Shown: positions 12,220 through 43,230, numbered from the stretch's first letter. The stretch: DNA of 64,000 nt from Chrysomallon squamiferum (GCA_012295275.1 CM022677.1:26413544-26477543); one strand, 5' to 3'. A program made the numbers and translations. The notes: generated by a model from the sequence alone, not told the origin.

Positions 12220-12400
12220 TTATTTATTTAGTGTGTGTATTTGTTAAATCCAGCAAATAATAGAGAGAATAATTGGAAAATGGTAAATGCGAGTTATGTT
12301 AATTTTTATCCTTCCGAGTAATGGTAACTAAGGATATCAAAGGTAAATTCTGCTGGGCATCATTTAATATTAGTTGTAAGAGAAATCGCTATTTCTGCAC
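12220..12400 (-). repeat. Dispersed SINE-like repeat, copy A
   Basis: Diverged but alignable with 26627-26800. Shared blocks include GTTAAAT.CAGCAA, ATAA.TGGAAAATG and GTAATGGTAACTA. Both copies are preceded on the plus strand by (TTTA)n, so on the minus strand each ends in a (TAAA)n tail, as SINE-type retroelements often do. No tRNA-like promoter boxes were confirmed. Confidence 0.5.
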
Positions 12401-14291
12401 ACCTATATCAGTGGTACATTAATTAGCTTGAACCAATGATTTAAAAAACAAATCAAATAGGAAACTCGTTGTTTGCATACGTAATAGTACAGATTTTTTA
12501 GAAGATGAATGCATTTTTGTTTTAACGAAAAAGACCTAAAAATAAATATTTTGCTAAATTTTTTTATACGACTGGTTGACGGACCTTTAAAAACAGATTT
12601 AAATTTTGTGTCCAAAACCACTCAAATAAATATATCAGTGAAATAATTCAAATAACACGTGATTAATTTGCTTTTTACATGAAAATATGACCTCTAATTC
12701 ATTGAAAATGGAAATAAATAATAATAAAAAAAAATAATAATAAAAAAATTAAAAAATTAAAATAAATAAATAAATTAATAATTAAAAATAAAACGATATA
12801 AATTTTTTTATAATTGTTTCAAGTATTGTTTTGCAACATACTCAGAACAATGGGTTTTGTCAGAGTGATCTGTCCACATTATGGTACCAAATGAGATTAG
12901 CCATCTTCATATTCACCCGTCGGTGAAAAGTATTTTCAGTTTTGTTTTCACGTATTTCTAGTTTGCTGGCGACCTTTTTAAAAACAAATTACGCGTAGAG
13001 GTGAATGCATTATGAAAGTTTGTAAAACACTGACCGGCGATGGACACCGTTATCATGAATTTAGATCGGAAATTTCCGTTTAAGCTCGGAAATCGTCGCA
13101 CCAGGATTTTCAACTTCCAAATTCAACATTTGTACGACCAATTTTCTGTATTTTTTTTAATTATTTACATCAATAAAGGTATGTTTGATTGTTCACATTA
13201 CAAAGCCATGATGTAGAACATCTTTTCTAACTGCATTTTTACCTTAATCAAACTTTTCAAACACGATTACTTTTTTTCTTCTGAGCAGACGAAATTTGTG
13301 CCGTTACGAGTTATCGTTCCTGTTGGTCCATGCGCCGCTAAGTTATTTTTAGCCAATCCTCCTCTGACCCAGCAAAAACGACTGCCCCCAAAACACACAT
13401 ACACAAAACAAAATCCCAATAAATTATATTTTATATAACCACAATGTAACTACTAATAATAATATCATGGACCATTAGTGGGATTTATGAGCGATCTTTT
13501 TTCAGGTTTAACTGTATGCATAGTATAGGACGCCACTGAGCACTTTCTAGTCAACTTAGATCTTAAAGCTTTTTGGACACGAACGTGCTTCAATTTCAGT
13601 TTCAGAACGCAGTTTCAGTGCTCACAGGCGCTATTTTCAGTAGATGCACCCTGGCCAAGTCAGTAGCTACCACTGATTGTATTTTACCAGGGACGGGAGT
13701 TTGCTGGTAAATGAAATACACAAACAGTAACAATAATTAAATAAATTCTGTGATTAAAAACAATAATAGTAATAACAGTAGTAGTAGTAGCACTAGTAAT
13801 ACAATTGAAGTAGTAGTAGTAGCAACAGTGGTTAAGGTGAAATTAAAACAAAATAAAATAATAAAAATAGATGTAAGATGAATATGGAATACAAAATGGT
13901 TATGAAGAATGAAGAATAAAAAGAAAAAAAAATAATAAAAAAAGGAAAAAAGAAAAGTAAGAAACACAAATAGTACAGACTAAGGAGAAACAAGAAGAAT
14001 GAAGGAATGAAATCTTTATTAGTTTATTAAGTTATTATTTATTTATGTTAATATTCCTGGTATATTTTAATTAACATCAGTAGTTTCAAAGAGCCTTTCA
14101 AGTCTAATCTACCTCTTTTCCTGGTCAACTGTCACAGCCCTTTACCACTTTCATGTGTATTTGAAGTCAAATCTTTTACTCACTAATATATCAGCCTTTT
14201 GATCCTATTTTCAAACATTTCACTGTTTTCACACCTTTCCATTCTTTAATAATATCAACATTTTTTTATTTTTTTTTTGGTTCATCTGTTT

Positions 14292-19312
<5,021 letters not shown>

Positions 19313-20030
19313 TGAAATTCTTAAACACTACATTTACAAATCCAACTATTTAAGTAAATTTATTCATTTAATTATATTTAATTTTATTTATTTTTTTATT
19401 TTATTTTTTATCATTCTTAGTATTATTTTTTTACTAATTAATTTTAATTAATAATTATTACAACTAAATAACCGGAAGTAGACACGTCAATTAAGTCTGG
19501 AGCCGTCACTGTAGCATTTATTGGCAACTCTCACTTTTAATTTAAAAACCGTTTTAAAATGATATTCCTAGAAAATATTCGTTTGAACGCAATAGCTGAT
19601 AATTTCACAAAATAAAATATATTATACTCTATTTTCAAAATAAAATATATATATATATATTTTTTAATAAACTAATATAATTTTTGTATTTTTATATACA
19701 TGTCTATCAGTTTTTTGTAATAAATAAGAAACATCTAAAATTATGATGATTATATATTAATAACATATACCTATATAATTCAACATCATCATTATTATCG
19801 TTCTTCATGTATTATTAACCAGACATGGCGGAAAGAACAAATCACTTAAATATTAAGAAATAATTATTTTTTACATTAACAACCTTTCCTAATAATAAAG
19901 TAATTTCAAAAATGGAAAACTATATATATATTTAACTCTCTAAAACGGCGTAATAAACAAATTGGCATCGTAGTTTCCACAAGTCTTTTCATTATTATTA
20001 TTAATGAACGTGTAAATAAAATAGAACAAA

Positions 20031-20065
<35 letters not shown>

Positions 20066-20139
20066 ATATTTTACAAACACATCAGTAGACTTAAATTATT
20101 TATTTGTCATCATAAACATAACTGGTTTCGCCACCGGTT
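19313..20139. other. Intergenic, AT-rich
   Basis: Between the 5' end of the TSP1 receptor gene and the 3' end of the first protease gene. Very AT-rich, with a (TAAA)n run near 20028-20068. It would contain the receptor promoter and the protease 3' UTR. No further exon was recognised. Confidence 0.5.
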
Positions 20140-22404
<2,265 letters not shown>

Positions 22405-22455
22405 CTGTTGTAATGAACTGCAGCTAAGTCTGAAGACGACGGCAAAATAAGGTTT

Positions 22456-22464
22456 CTTTTATAG
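22456..22464 (-). promoter_or_regulatory. TATA box of protease 1
   Basis: CTATAAAAG on the minus strand, 52-60 bp upstream of the ATG. Conserved in position across protease genes. Confidence 0.75.
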
Positions 22465-22839
22465 TAGAAAAATTTAGCATTTATCTCAAACATATGTTTT
22501 GTTCTCATTTTTAAACTTAGTGCTTGATATCGTTATTAATAATTTATGTTACATAACAGTCACGGTTTCGTAATATTAGCCTCAGAAAATGACAGATGGA
22601 ACTATAAAAGACTTTATGAGTTATTCAAATGAAAAGCCAAAAGTACTTCTTATGATAGATTTACAAATAATAATAATAAGATTAATATCGCTGTTACTAA
22701 ATATTAAACATTAATACGTAAGAAAAAAGAAAAAAAAACACACGCTTTCGCACTAACATACACACGCACACACACAACGCAACATAAGCAAAACATCTTA
22801 TATGCCAAATCTAACGAAACCCGAACAATAAACCACGTA

Positions 22840-22885
<46 letters not shown>

Positions 22886-23185
22886 GTTATTATTATTTTT
22901 TCTTTTTCGTCTTCTTATTCTTCTTCTTTTTTTTTTTTTATTATTTTTATTATTATTGTTGTTGTTGTTGATGATGTTGCTAGATCTTAGTATTGTGTGT
23001 CGCGCGTGTTGCACCTCAGTCACAACGTTGTTCATGCTCACACCTGCTGATTTTCATGGCTTCATATTACTGAATCATGTCTCTTATATAACATAATTAC
23101 TTATAAATTATTAATAAAGATTTCAAGCATTGAATTTGAAAATGAGAACAGAGCACGTGTTAGAAATAAACTTTTTAATTTTATT

Positions 23186-23194
23186 CTATAAAAG
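23186..23194 (+). promoter_or_regulatory. TATA box of protease 2
   Basis: CTATAAAAG, 48-56 bp upstream of the ATG, followed by the family's conserved 5' leader. Confidence 0.78.
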
Positions 23195-23241
23195 AAACCT
23201 TAGTTTGCCGTCGTCTTCACAGCCGCTGCTCATCACAACAG

Positions 23242-25840
<2,599 letters not shown>

Positions 25841-26191
25841 AACCGGTGTTACGAAAATAAATTCCCGGTGACAAATTAAATGTCTCAATAAAGTCTAAAA
25901 TGTGTTGTTTTTTTCCTTTTTATTTATTTATTTATTTATTTAATAATAATAAGAAGAAGAACAAAATTTCAAGTCAACTTAAGAAAAAAATTATTGCGAT
26001 ATTACTCATACATTTATTTTGCAGTTGATGTTTTGTTTTCTAGTTAGAAATCTTTTGTGACCTTTTTTAACCTTCCTATCTTGCGTTTTGACTATTACCA
26101 TCATCTTACTTCACCTACATACAAATTAAAACAACAAACTGATAAACAAACAAACAAGCTAACTAACTAACTAAATAACTAACTAACTGAA

Positions 26192-26230
<39 letters not shown>

Positions 26231-26283
26231 AATTAAAAGCACACCTCGCTGTCTTGAGAAAGTGAAAAGACTTGTCTTGGACA

Positions 26284-26490
<207 letters not shown>

Positions 26491-26553
26491 AATGAATTAT
26501 TAAAATTTCATTTACCAACACCAGCCAGTTCTCAGTTAAACAATTTTTAGCTT

Positions 26554-26554
<1 letters not shown>

Positions 26555-26624
<70 letters not shown>

Positions 26625-26626
26625 TT
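26555..26626. repeat. (TTTA)n tetranucleotide run
   Basis: About 18 TTTA units directly abutting the SINE-like copy B. Confidence 0.9.
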
Positions 26627-26800
26627 TTGTTTTGTTTGTTTGTTTGTTAAATACAGCAACACGGACAAGAATAACTGGAAAATGTGAGTTAAGTAAAGCT
26701 TTATCCTTTTGAGGAATGGTAACTAAAACTATCTAAGGTAAATTGTGCTGCGCGATCATTTGAAAAAGAGAAATCTGTGTTTGTGTACATTTGTACACTG
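26627..26800 (-). repeat. Dispersed SINE-like repeat, copy B
   Basis: Homologous to 12220-12400. The equivalent 3' flanks of the other protease pairs (for example around 37700) lack it, which suggests insertion here. It is tailed by the (TTTA)n run on its left. Confidence 0.5.
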
Positions 26801-27197
26801 AGTCTAATATTACCCTCTCCTCCTCCTAATTTATTTATTTATTTATATGTTTATTTATTTCTTAATTCAAGATCATTCATCTACAAATGGACATCAACAG
26901 TGATATATGTGTAATAACTAATATTGTCTTCACATCCGATGATTTTAACTCCAGGTTTCTTGTTTCTTTTTGCTTTTTATATCCATCTACATATTTTAAC
27001 ATATTTGATTTCATGGCTGTGATGTCGTCAGAATATTACCAGAAATATTTTTACTTTAGGACTCCGTAAGAATTATGCACAGAGATAATTTTAGTTAGAA
27101 CTTAGTTTCCTTGTTCTGGCTTATAGATGAGATTTTGGTTAAAGTACGTTTTTAAGACAATCATTTTAACTGGGAACAAAAGCAGAAATTATTCATA

Positions 27198-27248
<51 letters not shown>

Positions 27249-27371
27249 TTTTCCAAAACAAGAACAAAAACAAAAAACAGCAACAATAAAAACGAAACAC
27301 ACATATAAACTTGACTGAGATATTTATTTGTCATGAGGAACATATTTTGTGTTTCACCGATTTTAGTTATT

Positions 27372-28010
27372 TTAATGACTTGCGATCCAGTCGTAAAACT
27401 CGCTCACTCTGGCGTACACACTCGGGTAACTCATCGAACAGACGTTGTTGCTGGTAATTCCCCATGACGTCACACCAGCAATCAGCCCTCCGCAGTTCAT
27501 TGGTCCCCCGCTGTCACCCTACAATGTAAAAACAGAAATTTATACTATTTTCTAAAGAACAATTTATATGTTTAAATGACGCAGTTATTATTATTTTTAA
27601 GATGTCACGATGAAATAGGTGCATACAGCTAATTATTAATTAAAAGTTTGAAATAAAATGAGTAAATTTCTTACACTACACGAGCCGCCATCTTTGTTTT
27701 CACTTAAGATACAGACGTGCATGTTCTGAATGTTTACTCCGGTTATACCAGACATCGCTGACTGACAGTCTGCCCTGGTCAGAATCTTGACCGTCACGTG
27801 ATGATGTTGTTATTTACACTCTGTACGTCCACGTCCTGCCAGGATGCAGTCCTCGTCGATGTAGTCAGCAGCGTTACTGAGAGCCAAACTGGCAGCGGCG
27901 ATGTTGGGGTTGTTGTAGTAAAAATCACTAGTGAGTTTCACCACTGCGACGTCATTTTTATGCTGATTATAATAATAAAAGTAATAGAAGATAACGATAT
28001 ATAAATAATA

Positions 28011-28051
<41 letters not shown>

Positions 28052-28536
28052 AATAATAATAATAATGAAATGTATATTCATTATACGTTGTTATTTAGTA
28101 TGTGTGCGAACGGACATTACTAAGAATTAATAGAAATATTTTTAAAAGGTTTTTATTTAAATGTTTAATTATTTTTTTAGATTTTTTTTCTTTCCTTCTA
28201 AATGATCCATATTAAAAACATATACATCAATTTAGTTACACTGCAGTATTTGTTTTTATCTACTTTTTAAACTACTGAAAGAAAAGATATCTTTATAATC
28301 CTGCGAAATCGAGGCCATGCTTTATTTTCAACTCCACCGGAAGTTGGGCTTGTCGAACCAGCGTCGACAGAAAACAAACTGGATATGAAATAATAATTAA
28401 ACAAGTTTATAAACTTTTTTTCTGAAAAAAATAACAACAACTGTTTCAGTAAAAAAGCCAATGACTAATGTATTTAAAACAACAAACCAACATTACCTAC
28501 GACGACTACAACAAGGAGAACGGCAAACAGCTTCCT
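27372..28536 (-). pseudogene. S1 serine protease pseudogene 3
   Basis: Relics on the minus strand: exon 1 at 28536-28497, exon 3 at 28384-28301, exon 4 at 27962-27818, partial exon 5 at about 27798-27675 and exon 6 at 27518-27372. Lesions: both exon 1 Met codons are changed (AGG and CTG). Exon 2, with the catalytic His, is absent. The exon 3 acceptor AG has become AT, its donor GT has become GA, and it carries a 2-nt insertion. Exon 4 has lost ten codons and has Trp to Arg in GWGRTE. A deletion joins mid-exon 5 directly to the end of exon 4. The TATA box has been deleted. Exon 6 with the GDSGGP motif is still open. It cannot encode a protease. Confidence 0.9.
28009..28050. repeat. (ATG)n microsatellite
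   Basis: About 14 ATG/TGA units in the pseudogene between the exon 4 and exon 3 relics. Confidence 0.85.
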
Positions 28537-29121
28537 CTGTTGATGAACTGCAGCTAAGTCTGAAGACGACGGCAAAATTTAACATTTATCTCAAACATGT
28601 TTTTTTCTCATTTTTAATCTTAGTGTTTGATATCGTTATTAATAATTTATCTTACATAACAGTCACGGTTTCGTAATATTAGACTCAGAAAATGACAGAT
28701 GCAACTATAAAAGTCTTTATGAGTTATTCAGATGAAAAGCTAAAAGTACTTCTTCTGACAGATTTACAAATAATTAGAACTAAAATATTAACAAAACAGG
28801 TAAATACGAAAACAATAAAACAGTAAAAAAAAAAAAAATAGCAAGAAACAACAACAGCAATAACAATAGTATATAATAACACCAACGACATAATAACAAT
28901 AACAATAATATTTACGAAAAATTACTTTATTAATATTAATATAAGAAAAGAAAATAAATAACAGAAAAAAGGAAACGGAGCTCGCGCGCACGCACGCACA
29001 CACACACGCACACAGACACGCACAAACACACACACAAAGCCCAGTATCCTGTATGCCAAATTTAACGAAACCAGAAACATAAACCACATTCTAAGAAATA
29101 GATTTTAAAATATTATTGTTG

Positions 29122-29153
<32 letters not shown>

Positions 29154-29494
29154 TCTTTTTTGTTGTTGTTGTATTATTATTATAGTTGTTGTTGTTGATG
29201 ATGTTGCTTTTACACGCGTGTTACACATCATTCACAGATTAATGTTGTTCATACTCACACCTGCTTATTTTCATAGCTTAGTTATTATATATATATCACT
29301 GTTTGTAGATGTGAGATCTTGAATTAAGAAATATTACTAAATCATGTCTCTTATATAACATAATTGTTAATAAAGGTTTCAAGTACTGAACTGAAAAATG
29401 AGAACAGAACACGTGTTTGAAGTAAAATTTAAAATTTTATTCTATAAAAGAAACAAAAGTTTGCCGTCGTCTTCAAACTTTACTGTCACAACAG
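28537..29494. promoter_or_regulatory. Divergent spacer between pseudogene 3 and protease 4
   Basis: Homologous to the spacer between proteases 1 and 2, but the minus-side TATA region is deleted. The plus-side TATA box is kept at 29442-29450. It contains CA/GC-rich and ATT tracts. Confidence 0.55.
29442..29450 (+). promoter_or_regulatory. TATA box of protease 4
   Basis: CTATAAAAG, 45-53 bp upstream of the ATG, matching the other family promoters. Confidence 0.75.
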
Positions 29495-31973
<2,479 letters not shown>

Positions 31974-32021
31974 TAAATGTCTCAATGAAGTCTAAACGTG
32001 TGTTGTTTTTTACTTTTGCAT

Positions 32022-32052
<31 letters not shown>

Positions 32053-32370
32053 TCTGTTTATTTACTTGTTTGCTTGACTGATTGATTGATTGACTGACTG
32101 ATTGCTTAGATGATTGATATTTTGGTCTGTTTAAGAATTATGCAACAAGATAATTTCAGTTTCCTCTTTTGCTTAAAGTAGTTTTTGACTGGCAAGAGAA
32201 GCTGAAGTCATTCACTGACATCGCTTAAATTAAAAAATAATTCTGATTCTACAAAAAGAAACAAAAACAAAAAGAACAGTAACAATAAGAACGAAACACA
32301 TATATAGATTTGACTTAGATATTTATTTGTCATGAGGAACATATTTTGTGTTTCACCGATTTTAGAGATT
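31974..32370. other. Convergent 3' flank between proteases 4 and 5
   Basis: No gene. It contains (TTTA)n and ATTG runs and a shortened copy of the flanking segment shared by the minus-strand loci. A minus-strand poly(A) signal (AATAAA, plus TTTATT) lies near 32320. Confidence 0.6.
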
Positions 32371-35639
<3,269 letters not shown>

Positions 35640-35696
35640 CTTCGTCTGTTGTGATGAACTGCAGCTAAGTCTGAAGACGACGGCGGATTAAAGTTA

Positions 35697-35705
35697 CTTT
35701 TATAG
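35697..35705 (-). promoter_or_regulatory. TATA box of protease 5
   Basis: CTATAAAAG on the minus strand, about 60 bp upstream of the ATG at 35639. Confidence 0.75.
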
Positions 35706-35898
35706 TAAAACATTTTAACTTTTATCTCAAACACCTGTTTTGTTCTCACTTTTAAACTTACTACTCCAAATTATTATTAATAATTTATTAGTAATTATAA
35801 ATTATGCAAATGAGTTTAGGAACGAGGTTTTCATATAATTAAGTCATATAATTGTCACGTTCTAATCACAGAGTTGTCAGTGATACAATAAAACTGAC

Positions 35899-35996
35899 TA
35901 TATAAACTTCTGTACGATCCTAGCCAAATTTTATTTACATCGAAACAGACAGGGTATGTCTGGAGTTAAATACTAGTGTACATGAAGATCGTCTGA
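35899..35996 (+). promoter_or_regulatory. Remnant promoter and start of a decayed plus-strand protease
   Basis: TATATAAA at 35899-35906 is followed 76 bp later by ATG AAG ATC GTC TGA (35982-35996). This resembles the family's MKM start but ends after four codons. The arrangement recurs upstream of proteases 7 (ATG at 43574) and 9 (ATG at 49763). It sits where an intact + partner begins in the P1/P2 pair. Inference from position and partial likeness. Confidence 0.45.
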
Positions 35997-35999
35997 GTA

Positions 36000-36428
36000 A
36001 ACTTTTGTAATATCTAAGTTATAATTTTATTTTTCTTGAATGTCTAAGAGAAAATACTTTCTCTTTTTTCTCTTTTTGTTATAATATCAGGATGTTTTTT
36101 TTTTTTTGGGGAATTGTTTTTTTTTTGTCTGTTTGTGTGTGTGTTATAAAATTATTTTTGGTACGTTTTTGGGTTACAATTTTCCTTTTTTTCGTCGCAG
36201 TTTCTTTTCTGTTTTATTTGTTTTGGTTTTTTTTTTGCTTTTTTTTTGTCTATTCGTTTTTTTATATGTATTAACTATATTCGTTTTCGCATACATGTCT
36301 GATTATCAAATTATTTTTCGTGTATATCTAAGTTATAAAATTATTTTTTTGGGATATATCAAATTATAATATTACTTTTTGTGTACATCTAAACTATATT
36401 CGTGTTTTGTGTATGTCTAAGTTATAAT

Positions 36429-36463
<35 letters not shown>

Positions 36464-36620
36464 TATAATATTCGTTTTGTTTTTCTGTGTGTAATAATAT
36501 AAATACGGTTTAATATTCGATTTGGAATACGTTTAAGTTATAAAAAATTATTTTTTATGGACGTCTAAATTATTATCTTCTTTTTTGTATTTTCATCTTC
36601 ATCTAAGTTACAAGTTTTCT
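36000..36620. repeat. AT-rich minisatellite, unit about 31 bp
   Basis: Degenerate units around the consensus TCTAAGTTATAAAATTATTT followed by TTGTGTAC(A/G). The array fills the space between the remnant start codon and the orphan last exon, where introns and exons of a plus-strand protease would be expected. Related arrays occur at 38466-38760, 43600-44330 and 49780-50150. Confidence 0.7.
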
Positions 36621-36688
36621 TGTGTTTTATATCTGGCGGCCATCGTGGTTGCAGTAAACGTGTTAAACTCAGTCTGTTACAAACATTT

Positions 36689-36760
36689 GTCTGTTCGATG
36701 AGTTACCCGAGTGTGTACGCCAGAGTGAGCGAGTTTTACGACTGGATTACAAGTCAGTAA
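36689..36760 (+). pseudogene. Orphan last-exon fragment of an S1 protease (6a)
   Basis: Encodes [20 protein letters not shown], then TSQ and stop: the final 24 codons of a plus-strand protease like protease 2, with the normal 3' flank continuing after it. The GDSGGP half of the exon and all earlier exons are missing, and minisatellite DNA lies upstream. Confidence 0.88.
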
Positions 36761-36897
36761 AACCGGTGTTACCAAAATAAATTCCCGGTGACAAATTAAA
36801 TGTCTCAATGACGTCTAAACGTGTGTTGTTCTTTTTTTTTGTATTTATTTATTTATTTATTGTCTTGATTTCCCTTTCTCCATTATAGCTTTATTTT

Positions 36898-36958
<61 letters not shown>

Positions 36959-37676
36959 GAAATGTTCATGTGAACTTAACAAACTGAAACATTCTGTTTA
37001 CCGTGACGTAATCAAACGAATTTTTAAATCTAAACAACTTAACGAAATAGTCTGATATAAATGTTTATTATTTATTTTTATTTTTATCAGGTAACAAATA
37101 CTGAATCGTTTATTCTTACATTATAAACCAGAAGAAAGAGAGGTTTGAGGGAATCAAAAAGCTATGCTTTGCTATTTAATATAAATATAATTTGTAAAAA
37201 AATATTACATTAAAAAAATTGGTCTAGTTGAATCTTTAAAACATCCTTAAAATAAAATAGTACACACTCTCACTGAATTGTAGTTATTGCGGAATTAACT
37301 GATAAATCTTCTTTTTTAACAGCATTTTGATATTTTATTAGGTAATTTCTAGATAGAAAAATATGTGATTTTGTTAACTTGCTAACATGCCTTCTTACTA
37401 TTACTATACCGATTTCTAAAACAAAAAATAATTAAATAAACAAACAAACAAATAAATAAATAAATAAAGATCCCTCGTCATTTTGAGAAATTGAAAAGCG
37501 TTGACTGAATTCAATTACTATTATTATTATTATTTTATTATTAATGAATTATTAAAAGTTCATTTACCAACCAATCTCAAATAAACTACTTTTTCCTTCA
37601 GTCGGATTTCATTTTTTTTGTTTATTCGTTTATTTATCTACTTATTTATTTATTGTTTGTTTGTTTGCTTGCTTGT

Positions 37677-37707
<31 letters not shown>

Positions 37708-38070
37708 TTTCACCACGAACAGAATACCATAGATCATAAACAGACACGAACAGTGATTATATATATAAGTATTAATCAAGATCGTCTTCACAACAGATTA
37801 GTTTATTTGATAACTTTGAGACCAGATTTCTTGCTCATTAGCTCTTTATATCCATTTACATATTAAAACATTTGATTTCATGTCTGTGAAATCTTCAGAA
37901 TATTAACAGAAATGTTTTTACTTCAGCATTTAGCATGCGGCTATTTTGGACTCAGTAAGAATTATTCACAAAGATGATTTCAGTTTCCGGTACTGGCTTA
38001 TAGACGAGATTTTTCTTAAAGTAGATTTTAAGAAACCATTTTACCTGGCTGAAGTTATTAATTGACATCG

Positions 38071-38138
<68 letters not shown>

Positions 38139-38238
38139 TGTTCAATAAAAAACAATAAGAACGAAACATTTATAGACTTGACTGAGATATTTATTTTTCA
38201 TGAGGAACATATTTTGTGTTTCACCGGTTTTAGATATT
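36761..38238. other. Convergent 3' flank in duplication unit 1
   Basis: No gene. Holds an (AAT)n run at about 36899-36954, TTTA and ATT runs, and the conserved 3' flank of minus-strand loci; another (AAT)n run at 38072-38136 borders the next exon relic. Confidence 0.6.
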
Positions 38239-38385
38239 TTAGTGACTTGCGATCCAGTCTTAAAACTTGCTCACTCTGGCGTACACACTCGGGTAGCTCA
38301 TCGAACAGACGTTGTTGCTGGTAATTCCCCAAGACGTCACACCAGCAATCAGCCCTTCGCAGTTCATTGGTCCCCCGCTGTCACC
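38239..38385 (-). pseudogene. Orphan exon 6 of an S1 protease with premature stop (6b)
   Basis: A full-length 147-bp last exon with GDSGGP and [12 protein letters not shown], but AAG TTT TAA replaces the GAG TTT TAC of paralogs and truncates the C terminus. About 80 bp of intron 5 follow, like that of proteases 1 and 3. The sequence then breaks at about 38465 into minisatellite of the next unit, so exons 1-5 are absent. Confidence 0.88.
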
Positions 38386-38823
38386 CTACAATGTAAACAC
38401 AGAAATTAATACTATTTTCTAAAGAACAATTTATATGTTTAAATGACGCAGTTATTATTATTTTTCGTGTACATCTAAGTTATAAAATTATTTTTGGGAT
38501 ACGTCAGTTATAATATTACTTTTTTGTGTACATCTAAACTATATTCGTTTTTATGTATGTCTAAGTTATAATATTTTGTGTGTGTGTGTGTGTATGTGTC
38601 TACTTTATAATATTCGTTTTGTTTTTCTGTGTGTAATAATATAATACGGTTATAATATTCGATTTGGTATACGTTTAAGTTATAAAATTATTTTTTATGG
38701 ACGTCTAAATTATTATCTTCTTCTATTTTCATCTTCATCTAAGTTACAAGTTTTCTTGTATTTATATCTGGCGGCCATCGTGGTTGCAGTAAACGTGTTA
38801 AACTCAGTCTGTTACAAACATTT

Positions 38824-38895
38824 GTCTGTTCGATGAGTTACCCGAGTGTGTACGCCAGAGTGAGCGAGTTTTACGACTGGATTACAAGTCAGTAA
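38824..38895 (+). pseudogene. Orphan last-exon fragment of an S1 protease (6c)
   Basis: Duplicate of the fragment at 36689-36760: the same 24 codons ending at TAA, with minisatellite upstream and the standard 3' flank downstream. Confidence 0.88.
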
Positions 38896-39032
38896 AACCG
38901 GTGTTACCAAAATAAATTCCCGGTGACAAATTAAATGTCTCAATGACGTCTAAACGTGTGCTGTTCTTTTTTTTTGTATTTATTTATTTATTTATTGTCT
39001 TGATTTCCCTTTCTCCATTATAGCTTTATTTT

Positions 39033-39102
<70 letters not shown>

Positions 39103-40214
39103 AAGAAATGTTCATGTGAACTTAACAAACTGAAACATTCTGTTTACCGTGACGTAATCAAACGAATTTTTAAATCTAAACAACTTAACGAAATAGTCTG
39201 ATATAAATGTTTATTATTTATTTTTATTTTTATCAGGTAACAAATACTGAATCGTTTATTCTTACATTATAAACCAGAAGAAAGAGCGATTTGAGGGAAT
39301 CAAAAAGCTATGCTTTGCTATTTAATATAAATATAATTTGTAAACAAAATATTACATTAAAAAACATTGGTCTAGTTGAATCTTTAAAACATCCTTAAAA
39401 TAAAATAGTACACACTCTCACTGAATTGTAGTTATTGCGGAATTAACTGATAAATCTTCTTTTTTAACAGCATTTTGATATTTTATTAGGTAATTTCTAG
39501 ATAGAAAAATATGTGATTTTGTTAACTTGCTAACATGCCTTCTTACTATTACTATACCGATTTCTAAAACAAAAAATAATTAAATAAACAAACAAACAAA
39601 TAAATAAATAAATAAAGATCCCTCGTCATTTTGAGAAATTGAAAAGCGTTGACTGAATTCAATTACTATTATTATTATTATTTTATTATTAATGAATTAT
39701 TAAAAGTTCATTTACCAACCAATCTCAAATAAACTACTTTTTCCTTCAGTCGGATTTCATTTTTTTTGTTTATTCGTTTATTTATCTACTTATTTATTTA
39801 TTGTTTGTTTGTTTGCTTGCTTGTTTATTTATTTATTTATTTATTTATTTATTTCACCACGAACAGAATACCATAGATCATAAACAGACACGAACAGTGA
39901 TTATATATATAAGTATTAATCAAGATCGTCTTCACAACAGATTAGTTTATTTGATAACTTTGAGACCAGATTTCTTGCTCATTAGCTCTTTATATCCATT
40001 TACATATTAAAACATTTGATTTCATGTCTGTGAAATCTTCAGAATATTAACAGAAATGTTTTTACTTCAGCATTTAGCATGCGGCTATTTTGGACTCAGT
40101 AAGAATTATTCACAAAGATGATTTCAGTTTCCGGTACTGGCTTATAGACGAGATTTTTCTTAAAGTAGATTTTAAGAAACCATTTTACCTGGCTGAAGTT
40201 ATTAATTGACATCG

Positions 40215-40276
<62 letters not shown>

Positions 40277-40376
40277 TGTTCAATAAAAAACAATAAGAAC
40301 GAAACATTTATAGACTTGACTGAGATATTTATTTTTCATGAGGAACATATTTTGTGTTTCACCGGTTTTAGATATT
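38896..40376. other. Convergent 3' flank in duplication unit 2
   Basis: No gene. Copy of 36761-38238, with an (AAT)n run at about 39035-39100 and another at 40217-40275. Confidence 0.6.

Positions 40377-43230
<2,854 letters not shown>

Larger units (their letters stand above)
10702..14291. other. Intergenic region rich in simple repeats
   Basis: No exon with both splice sites and conserved coding content was found. The region holds poly-T blocks near 10760-10850, a pentamer array (11305-11352), a GACTCCACC minisatellite (11651-11706), a dispersed repeat copy (12220-12400) and GTA/ATT runs. The 13020-13690 part has a more balanced base composition, but I could not find a supported reading frame there. 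A missed 5' exon of a neighbouring gene cannot be excluded. Confidence 0.4.
22405..23241. promoter_or_regulatory. Divergent promoter between proteases 1 and 2
   Basis: This 837-bp spacer separates two start codons pointing apart. Each side has a CTATAAAAG box (22456-22464 minus, 23186-23194 plus) and a conserved leader beginning GCCGTCGTCTTCA just before the ATG. A (ATT)n tract near 22840-22895 sits between them. Shared control of the pair is plausible but inferred. Confidence 0.6.
36316..38300. repeat. Segmental tandem duplication, unit 1 (about 2.1 kb)
   Basis: Near-identical to 38466-40435 at an offset of about 2135 bp, including minisatellite, orphan plus exon, AAT/TTTA runs and 3' flank. 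A more diverged third copy spans about 43915-46070. Boundaries are approximate. Confidence 0.85.
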
